Below, one piece after another: positions 46,048 through 51,723 of a stretch of 51,723 nucleotides of DNA. Source of the DNA: an uncultured Methanomicrobiales archaeon (GTDB lineage: Archaea > Halobacteriota > Methanomicrobia > Methanomicrobiales > Methanospirillaceae); assembly GCA_903926075.1 (NCBI GenBank), contig CAIYHQ010000112.1, forward strand, positions 1-51,723. The letters are read 5' to 3'. Numbering within the stretch: position 1 is the stretch's first letter; every line of letters begins with the position of its first letter. The notes beneath the pieces are model-generated. The model had not been told where the DNA came from. It searched no databases and saw only the letters and a list, made by a program, of their open reading frames with translations. The position numbers were made by a program, and so were the translations under genes.

Positions 46048-48146
46048 AGCGGTACACCTGCAATTATAAGGTCAATAATTTTTATCCCTATAAACGGAAC
46101 CAGAATTCCTCCAAATCCATATATCACAAGGTTTGAAGTGAAAAGTTCTCCTGCAGGAACCGCACGATACCTTACTCCCCGGATAGCGAGGGGTATAAGC
46201 AATGGAATCACTATTGCATTGAAGATTACAGCAGATAGAATGGCAGAATCAGGACTTGTAAGGTTCATGATATTCAAAGCTGCAAGTCCAGGGTAAATAC
46301 CTGCAAGGGCTGCAGGCAGAATTGCGAAGTACTTTGCGATATCATTCGCAATTGAAAAAGTGGTCAGTGCACCACGTGTCATTAGAATCTCTTTTCCTAT
46401 CTGTACGATATCCAGAAGCTTTGTAGGATCACTATCAAGATCGATTATGTTAGCTGCTTCCCGTGCTGCCTGAGTCCCATTGTTCATTGCTACTGCAACA
46501 TCAGCCTGAGCAAGTGCGGGTGCATCATTTGTTCCATCTCCAGTCATTGCGACCATTGCTCCTTCGGCCTGATATTTTCGTATAAGGTTAAGTTTGTCAT
46601 CAGGTTTTGCACCTGCGAGATAGTCATCAACGCCTGCTTCGGCAGCAATGGCGGCAGCTGTCTGGGCATTATCTCCCGTAATCATTATCGTTTTAATTCC
46701 GATACGACGGAGGTCAACAAACCTCTCTCTTATCCCGGTTTTAAGGACATCCTTCAAATGAATTACACCTAAAATGGAATTATTCAGGCATACAACAATT
46801 GGAGTGCCGCCTGAAGTTGCAATAACAGTTACTTTTCTATCGAGATCAGGAGGGATTATCCCTCCTTTACTGGAAACTTCGTGAATTATTGCATCCGGAG
46901 CCCCTTTCACCCAGTATGTATCTCCCCTCCTCGCGCCACTCGACCTTGTATGGGCTGAAAAAGGAATAAACTTAGCTTCATTAAGTTCAGGCAGTTCACA
47001 AGGCATTATTTTTTCTGCGAGAGTGATGATACTCCGGCCTTCAGGAGTCTCATCCGCATATGAAGCACAGATTGCTGCATTGATAAGATCCTCCGTCTTC
47101 ACGCCGTCAACAGGAATAAACGATACTGCCTGTCGATCGCCATAAGTAATTGTTCCGGTTTTATCGAGGAGCAGGACATTCACATCACCGGCTGATTCAA
47201 TCGCTCTACCGGACAGAGCGATAACATTTCTTCTGAATAATTTGTCCATTCCTGCAATCCCGATGGCAGGGAGGAGTGCAGCGATTGTAGTAGGTGCCAG
47301 ACATACAAAGAGTGCTATAAGTACAGTTACCGGGAGTGTTGACCCCATCCCAGACGCAGTGGAACTATAGGATGAAACCGGCTGGAGAGTAATCACAACA
47401 ATTAGAAACAGAAGTGTAAGAGAGACGAGAAGAATATTTAATGCTATTTCATTAGGCGTTTTCCGGCGTTTTGCACCTTCCACCATTGCAATCATCTGGT
47501 CAAGAACCGATTCTCCTGATTGCGATGTAATTCGTACTACAATTTCATTTGCAGTTACCAAGGTTCCACCAGTAACCGCACTCCTGTCTCCTCCTGATTC
47601 CCGGATAACCGGGGCGGATTCTCCTGTTATTGCTGCTTCATTAACAAGGGCAGCCCCGCAAACTACCTCCCCATCTGCAGGAATGGTCTCACCGGTCCTC
47701 ACTAATACCATGTCTCCAGGGGTGAGATCTCTTGACGCGACCAGAATACCTTTTGCATCAGGTTTGGGTTCAGAGATTTTGTATGCCTCTATTATTTCTT
47801 TAGATTCGCGAAGAGATGATGCACGTGCTTTTCCCCGGCCTTCAGATATGGCTTCCGCAAAGTTTGCAAATAATACCGTAATCCAGAGCCAGAATGAGAC
47901 AAGTCCGATAAATAAAGGCGAACCTGATTCAATATGAACAAGAGAGAGAAAAAAGATGATTGTGGTAATGATACTCCCGAGTTCAACGAGTAACATGACA
48001 ATATTTTCTTTCTGTTCGTGGAGATCAAGTTTTTTTACGGCCTGCCAGACTGCAGTTCTTATAAGTGCAATGTCAAAGGAACTAACCTTGGAGATTCGTT
48101 TTCGTGACGTCTCAAATCCCCCCTGACATGATGAACCATTCCGCAA
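46044..48146 (-). CDS. kdpB: Potassium-transporting ATPase subunit B (start uncertain)
   Basis: P-type ATPase subunit that hydrolyses ATP to power potassium import. It has TGES (actuator), the phosphorylated DKTGT (about 328) and GDGTNDAPAL hinge motif, plus matching membrane spans. Start is unclear: the open frame runs to 48188, but that region overlaps kdpA by up to 77 bases, and the first family-like residues are SSFDIALIRTAVWQAVKKLD. No ATG lies in between; TTG 48146 is the nearest canonical option without a good ribosome binding site. The TTG in ATTTGAG at the kdpA stop would give a TTGA overlap, as seen at two other junctions, but is in the wrong frame. A frameshift or non-standard start is possible. 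Confidence 0.9.
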   Translation of the reverse strand: MRNGSSCQGGFETSRKRISKVSSFDIALIRTAVWQAVKKLDLHEQKENIVMLLVELGSIITTIIFFLSLVHIESGSPLFIGLVSFWLWITVLFANFAEAISEGRGKARASSLRESKEIIEAYKISEPKPDAKGILVASRDLTPGDMVLVRTGETIPADGEVVCGAALVNEAAITGESAPVIRESGGDRSAVTGGTLVTANEIVVRITSQSGESVLDQMIAMVEGAKRRKTPNEIALNILLVSLTLLFLIVVITLQPVSSYSSTASGMGSTLPVTVLIALFVCLAPTTIAALLPAIGIAGMDKLFRRNVIALSGRAIESAGDVNVLLLDKTGTITYGDRQAVSFIPVDGVKTEDLINAAICASYADETPEGRSIITLAEKIMPCELPELNEAKFIPFSAHTRSSGARRGDTYWVKGAPDAIIHEVSSKGGIIPPDLDRKVTVIATSGGTPIVVCLNNSILGVIHLKDVLKTGIRERFVDLRRIGIKTIMITGDNAQTAAAIAAEAGVDDYLAGAKPDDKLNLIRKYQAEGAMVAMTGDGTNDAPALAQADVAVAMNNGTQAAREAANIIDLDSDPTKLLDIVQIGKEILMTRGALTTFSIANDIAKYFAILPAALAGIYPGLAALNIMNLTSPDSAILSAVIFNAIVIPLLIPLAIRGVRYRAVPAGELFTSNLVIYGFGGILVPFIGIKIIDLIIAGVPL

Positions 48147-49818
48147 CGGGCCCCATTGCAAGGAAAGGGAAGAAAGTGAGAATACCAATTATGAGTATAA
48201 CAAGAATTATCCAGATAATAAAAGAAAGTGAATCAGTAGGAAGTGTCCCTGGACCTGACTGCAGAGTTTTTTTACCTGCAACCGAGCCGGAAAGTGCAAG
48301 TATTGCAAGAATCGGAATAAATCGCCCAAGGAGCATGACTAAAGAACCACTGATAATATAAAAAAACTGAGTTCCATCAAACCCAGCAAATGCAGAACCA
48401 TTATTGTTTGCCATCGAAGCAAATGCATAAAGAAGTTCTGAAAATCCATGAGCTCCCGTTTCATGCATCGCAAGCTTTCCTCCTGGGATTATGAGAGCAA
48501 GTGCGGTCAGAATAAGAACAAGGACTCCACTTGTCAGTATTGTGACTATTGCCATCTTCATCTCAAAGACACTGATCTTTTTACCCAGATATTCAGGTGT
48601 CCTGCCGATCATAAGGCCAGCAATGAAAACAGCAATAATTACAAATCCTATCATCGTGTAGAATCCGGACCCAACACCTCCGAATACAACTTCTCCCAGG
48701 AGAATAAGGATCATTGGGACCATTCCTGCTAATGGAGTAAGTGAATCGTACATTGTGTTCACTGCTCCAGATGAGGTGGCGGTTGAGGCGGTTGAAAATA
48801 ATGCAGATCCAAGAAGCCCGAATCTAACTTCTTTTCCTTCCATAGGAATTCCAGTAATTCCCATATCCTTAAAAGCCGGATTTCCCAGGTATTCAAAGCC
48901 ATATAAGGTACTAAAGGCAAGAAGGAAGAGCAGAGCCATTACTATATACAGGGAAAAACCCTGTCTGGGTTTTTGCAGAAAAAAGCCAAAAGCAAATGGA
49001 AGTGAGGACGGGATTAGAAGTATCAGAAATATCTCTAAAAAATTGGAAAATGGAGTCGGATTTTCATAAGGGTGAGCAGAATTTGCATTGAAAAAACCTC
49101 CTCCATTTGTACCGATCTCTTTAATTGACTCTTGTGAAGCGACAGGCCCCATCGGTAATATCTGACCCGGTGCAGTTCCGTAACCGGTAGTATGGATGTA
49201 TGGATCAAAGTTTTGTATCACTCCCTGTGATATTAGAAGGATTGCACCAATTATAGCTAGGGGAAGAAGGACATAAAGCACGGTCCGGGTCAGGTCTACC
49301 CAGAAATTCCCGATTTTTTTGGTGTCTTTCCTGGTAAAGCCCCGCATAACCGCGATTGCAACACAGATTCCGGTTCCAGCAGATAGGAAATTTTGAACTG
49401 TAAGACCTGACATCTGGGTAAGGTATGAAAGAACAGTTTCTCCGGAATATATTTGCCAGTTAGTATTTGTTATGAAACTGGCAACAATATTAATTGCAAT
49501 TAATGGATTAACAGGCCCAAATTCCTGAGGGTTTAATGGGAGAAATCCTTGTATTGAGAGGATTATGAAGAGAATTATTCCTCCAAATAAATTGAATATG
49601 AGAAGGTCACGGCCATATTCTTTCCATTCCTGTTCGTTATCCGGGTCAGTCCCAGTCAAACGATATATCCATCGTTCAATAATTCCTGTTCGAGTGCCTG
49701 ATATTTTTCCGGAGAATACGGAGAAAAGAAATCTTCCAAAGAAATACGCAACTATTGTTAGGAGAAGCATGAAAAATGCGATTATAATTATATCGGTTGA
49801 TAAATCAATAGGCGACAT
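48112..49818 (-). CDS. kdpA: Potassium-transporting ATPase subunit A
   Basis: Potassium-channel-like subunit that selects K+ and feeds it to KdpB. The 568-residue protein has about ten spans and the selectivity-filter-type loop TNGGGFFNANSAHPYENPTPF (about 234-254), along with other filter segments (GRFIPILAILALSGSVAGKK). It is the first kdp gene; no KdpF small peptide is visible in the 170 bases upstream on this strand. Start ATG 49818 lacks a strong ribosome binding site. The divergent HicB gene begins 175 bases away. Confidence 0.95.
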   Translation of the reverse strand: MSPIDLSTDIIIIAFFMLLLTIVAYFFGRFLFSVFSGKISGTRTGIIERWIYRLTGTDPDNEQEWKEYGRDLLIFNLFGGIILFIILSIQGFLPLNPQEFGPVNPLIAINIVASFITNTNWQIYSGETVLSYLTQMSGLTVQNFLSAGTGICVAIAVMRGFTRKDTKKIGNFWVDLTRTVLYVLLPLAIIGAILLISQGVIQNFDPYIHTTGYGTAPGQILPMGPVASQESIKEIGTNGGGFFNANSAHPYENPTPFSNFLEIFLILLIPSSLPFAFGFFLQKPRQGFSLYIVMALLFLLAFSTLYGFEYLGNPAFKDMGITGIPMEGKEVRFGLLGSALFSTASTATSSGAVNTMYDSLTPLAGMVPMILILLGEVVFGGVGSGFYTMIGFVIIAVFIAGLMIGRTPEYLGKKISVFEMKMAIVTILTSGVLVLILTALALIIPGGKLAMHETGAHGFSELLYAFASMANNNGSAFAGFDGTQFFYIISGSLVMLLGRFIPILAILALSGSVAGKKTLQSGPGTLPTDSLSFIIWIILVILIIGILTFFPFLAMGPVAEWFIMSGGI

Positions 49819-49992
49819 TCAAACTCATTTTTTTTTGAAGATCAATTTGAGACGTTATGATGATATGTAATTCGTGTTAAAATCTTTTCAGGAGACAAAT
49901 TATAGTTGCACAAAATAATTTACTGTTTAATTGAAAGACTTATCCTTAATTAGAAGAAAAAAGAGATGGTGCTGTAAGGATGTGAAGTTCAC

Positions 49993-50205
49993 ATGAAGTT
50001 CCCGATAACGATTTATCAGGATGAAGATAACTGGTACGTTGTAGCTTGTCCAATAATCCCTGGTTGCATAAGTCAGGGGAAGACCGAAACAGAAGCTCTT
50101 AAGAATATAGAGGAAGCAATTGAACTTTGTATTGAAGTGAGAAGAGAACAAGGGCTGCCAATTACAATTCAGAGTACAGAAATAGAACTTCTTATTCGTG
50201 CTTAA
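49993..50205 (+). CDS. hicB: HicB-family antitoxin
   Basis: A 70-residue HicB-like protein, the RNase-H-like antitoxin fold that normally neutralises the HicA mRNA interferase. The pattern FPITIYQDEDNWYVVACPIIPGCISQGKTETEALKNIEEAIELCIE is characteristic; no extra DNA-binding domain is present. A GGATGTGA ribosome binding site lies just upstream. The neighbouring HicA (starting at 50198) is degraded, so HicB may be an orphan. Confidence 0.85.
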   Translation: MKFPITIYQDEDNWYVVACPIIPGCISQGKTETEALKNIEEAIELCIEVRREQGLPITIQSTEIELLIRA

Positions 50206-50353
50206 ACTACCTGTTGTAAATGGAAAAGATACCATTACTGCACTTATACGTTCAGGGTGTCAAATTTCCAGACAGCGTGGCAGTGATTTACTGGTGCGGA
50301 TCTCGAAAAATTCCAGGCACATTTCTCACATACCTGTTGGGAATGAAAGATAG
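50198..50353 (+). pseudogene. Decayed HicA toxin gene
   Basis: Starts with GTG 50198, overlapping hicB's end. The translation KLPVVNGKDTITALIRSG and RQRGSDLLVR aligns with HicA, but the catalytic GSH is GSD. After PVGNER there are two consecutive stops (TAG-TAA, 50351-50356), and the following residues in the same frame (PGITPR) correspond to the conserved PGTLR segment, so a third of the normal length is cut off. This is a toxin remnant, not a functional interferase. Confidence 0.8.
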
Positions 50354-50584
50354 TAACCGGGTATAACTCCCCGCTGATAGCCAACCCGATAATATCCCGA
50401 TCACAAAATGCATCAAGATATCTCTGCCAAAAATTAGCCGATTATGTTGCATAATCTTCTCGATAATCGGGGAAGCAACAGCCGGGTCTTCATGATCCAG
50501 GATAATGATATCGATCGATCGTCCAATCTTTCCCAGGAGAGCATACCGGATATCGGAAATTTTTTGGATGAAATAAATTTTCAA
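50288..50584 (-). pseudogene. Fragment of an MNT-type nucleotidyltransferase
   Basis: The open frame (98 codons from a TTG) has the sequence SDIRYALLGKIGRSIDIIILDHEDPAVA, then IIEKIMQHNRLIFGRD, which matches the second half of small nucleotidyltransferases of the MNT (HEPN/MNT toxin-antitoxin) type: the GRxxD-x-x-x-L strand and the RxxFERD end. The upstream GSxARG active-site half is missing, an in-frame TAA lies just before, and after FGRD the frame loses its family pattern. It overlaps the HicA remnant on the other strand. The region 50354-50600 holds no other gene. Confidence 0.55.
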
Positions 50585-50599
50585 CCTGCCTTTTTTGTA

Positions 50600-50842
50600 T
50601 TATTGCATACTTACTTCGATTGCAGCTAGAGGTCTCCCGTAGACCGGCCCAGAGCGAACAGACTCGAGAATGTGGTCTATTTTCCGGGATGAATCTGGAG
50701 GAAAATATGATTCATGGCATCGATCGCAAATATATGCCGGAATATCCTTGATTACTACTATTTCCTGATTTATTTTGACAATGAACTCAGTTTTTCCTTG
50801 TTTAAGTATTCCTTTACAGAATGAACATTGGTCTGGTATCAT
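50600..50842 (-). CDS. YgiT/MqsA-type zinc-finger antitoxin
   Basis: An 80-residue protein starting at ATG 50842 (MIPDQCSFCKG), with GAGGAG seven bases upstream. Two CxxC pairs (CSFCKG and CDRCHES) about 35 residues apart form the YgiT-type zinc finger found in MqsA-like antitoxins and in many small two-gene systems. The C-terminal part (SSRKIDHILESV) is a short helix; no HTH domain is present. Its ATG overlaps the stop of the DUF4258 gene (ATGA), the standard arrangement for a toxin-antitoxin pair. Confidence 0.8.
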   Translation of the reverse strand: MIPDQCSFCKGILKQGKTEFIVKINQEIVVIKDIPAYICDRCHESYFPPDSSRKIDHILESVRSGPVYGRPLAAIEVSMQ

Positions 50843-51129
50843 GGTTTTCTCCTCGTACGGTTTTCTATCCATTCGTATTTATCCGGATAATAACATGTAA
50901 TAATTCGGATATGATCGGTGCATACACCTATAACGAGGTGTAACGGATCACCGGTACCCTTAGTGAGAACCAATACTGAAGGGCATGGCTTATCGTTGGG
51001 ATACTGTTCAATTATCTCTCCGTTAATTATTCCTTCTTCAAGTGCTTTATTTGTTATTCCACGATCCACCATCCGCTGCCTTGCATGATTTGTAATAAGA
51101 TATTTATCAGACTGGATATAATTTATCAA
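50839..51129 (-). CDS. DUF4258 protein, probable toxin partner
   Basis: A 96-residue DUF4258 protein: TNHARQRMVDRGITNKALEEGIINGEIIEQYPNDKPCPSVLVLTKG, with the His-Ala-x-x-Arg-x-x-x-Arg-x-Ile motif at the start and HLVIGVCTDHIRIITCYYPD at the end. These small proteins are often paired with YgiT-type zinc-finger proteins and resemble the RelE/barnase-type toxin folds. A role as RNase toxin is inferred from this pairing. Translation is coupled to the downstream antitoxin gene. Confidence 0.8.
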   Translation of the reverse strand: MINYIQSDKYLITNHARQRMVDRGITNKALEEGIINGEIIEQYPNDKPCPSVLVLTKGTGDPLHLVIGVCTDHIRIITCYYPDKYEWIENRTRRKP

Positions 51130-51241
51130 TTCAGATTGGATTATTGCTCATCACCACTTTCTTCTTCGCTTGTTGAACTAATATCTAAAACTTATCTTAA
51201 ATATTAACATCTCTCTTAATATAACATGTAATCATACCTCC

Positions 51242-51723
51242 TTATCTTGTATGAGACACACTATAGTGTTTTCCATCTGAAGTAATGGTTATTGTTCCGC
51301 TCTTGCTTGTCTGGTATACTTTCGATCCAATGTTCTCTAGTTTAATTAAGGTCTTCAAGCTCTGAGTACTGTGTGATAATTCAGATCCAACTTCGATTAG
51401 GCTGATTTTGGGGTTTACTCTTGATAAAAACTTAGTTCCTGATGAACTTGTGCTTCCGTGATGGCCAACTTTCAGAATATCGGCCTGCAGGTCCTCTCCG
51501 CCTGACAAGAGTTTTGTTTCTACCGATGTTGATGCATCGCCCATAAAGAGATAATTGACTTTTCCTTGTTTAAGTTTCAAAACAATTGAATTATCGTTTG
51601 GGTCTTTTGCTTCAGTTTCTGAAGAATAAAGGACTTTTATTGGCAGGTCAGGATCAAAATTGATTTGATCACCGGTTCTCACGGTCTCCAGGGGGATTTG
51701 CTTATTCTTTACTATGTTCATTA
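51242..51723 (-). CDS. ComEC/Rec2-like metallo-beta-lactamase-fold hydrolase (5' end beyond the window)
   Basis: The frame is open to the right edge, so the N-terminal part is missing; the ATG at 51721 may be internal. The 159 visible residues match the C-terminal half of ComEC-type hydrolases: NDNSIVLKLKQGKVNYLFMGDA (metal-binding Asp) and ILKVGHHGSTSSSGTKFLS (metal-binding HHG), ending with TSKSGTITI. In competence proteins this domain is joined to a membrane channel; stand-alone secreted versions occur in archaea and degrade nucleic acids or other substrates. I cannot tell which from this fragment. Confidence 0.8.
   Translation of the reverse strand, partial: MNIVKNKQIPLETVRTGDQINFDPDLPIKVLYSSETEAKDPNDNSIVLKLKQGKVNYLFMGDASTSVETKLLSGGEDLQADILKVGHHGSTSSSGTKFLSRVNPKISLIEVGSELSHSTQSLKTLIKLENIGSKVYQTSKSGTITITSDGKHYSVSHTR

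Noticed and set aside
49819-49992. Possible kdpF peptide upstream of kdpA.
   Set aside because: No short hydrophobic frame with a start codon is visible on the minus strand there.
50444-50629. A 61-codon plus-strand frame antisense to the nucleotidyltransferase fragment.
   Set aside because: The translation has no family pattern, and the opposite strand matches a known fold.

Overview
The window looks like a low-GC euryarchaeal methanogen, most likely a relative of Methanomicrobiales. Evidence: a methanofuran gene (mfnB), an archaeal-type valyl-tRNA synthetase, an archaeal CCA-adding enzyme, the separate ATP-pyrophosphatase subunit of a split GMP synthase, DUF371, DUF2079 and HVO_0476-type zinc-finger proteins, TATA-like boxes close to start codons, and GGTGA/GGAG ribosome binding sites. 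Several bacterial-type systems are mixed in: exonuclease VII, group I chaperonin GroES/GroEL, class III ribonucleotide reductase with a NrdH-like redoxin, and Kdp potassium transport. I see no rRNA, tRNA, CRISPR array or insertion sequence. Apart from one roughly 250-base stretch near 50.35-50.6 kb that holds toxin-antitoxin remnants, the window is densely coding.

Layout. 1-5.4 kb: end of a secreted metallophosphoesterase, an xseA-xseB-DUF2079 operon, DUF371 and a zinc-finger protein. 5.4-13 kb: hsp20 with an elaborate promoter, a CBS/ParB-like protein, a sugar nucleotidyltransferase, two unknowns, the YchF/OBG GTPase, a pyruvate-kinase-domain protein, a membrane protein and a DUF92 membrane protein. 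13-21 kb: valS, tmk, a HisA-like protein, mfnB, guaB, a DNA methyltransferase, and an operon of an HSR1-like heat-shock regulator plus a divergent Hsp20-like protein. 21-26 kb: nrdH-nrdD, then thpR-cca. 26-30 kb: three secreted proteins (a subtilisin with PEGA domains and two unknowns). 30-34 kb: groES-groEL with a divergent helix-turn-helix gene, then a secreted beta-helix protein with calcium-binding repeats. 34-38 kb: pyrG-guaAb-argD run. 38-43.4 kb: thioesterase, DJ-1-like protein, secreted and membrane proteins, GT39-like glycosyltransferase. 43.5-49.8 kb: kdpA-kdpB-kdpC-kdpD. 50-51.1 kb: toxin-antitoxin genes and remnants. Right edge: a partial ComEC-like hydrolase.

How the genes fit together. 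The strongest regulatory signal is an inverted repeat, CTAAC-N5-GTTA, near the predicted transcription start of both hsp20 (5514-5527) and the HSR1-like regulator (20353-20366). It matches the operator reported for Archaeoglobus fulgidus HSR1, so the regulator probably controls itself and hsp20; a weaker variant lies in the groES promoter. The other main observations are a NrdD that ends before the zinc-binding and glycyl-radical segment, a KdpD without its histidine-kinase half and with no KdpE nearby, a HicB antitoxin beside a decayed HicA toxin, and a DJ-1-family protein whose nucleophile cysteine is serine.
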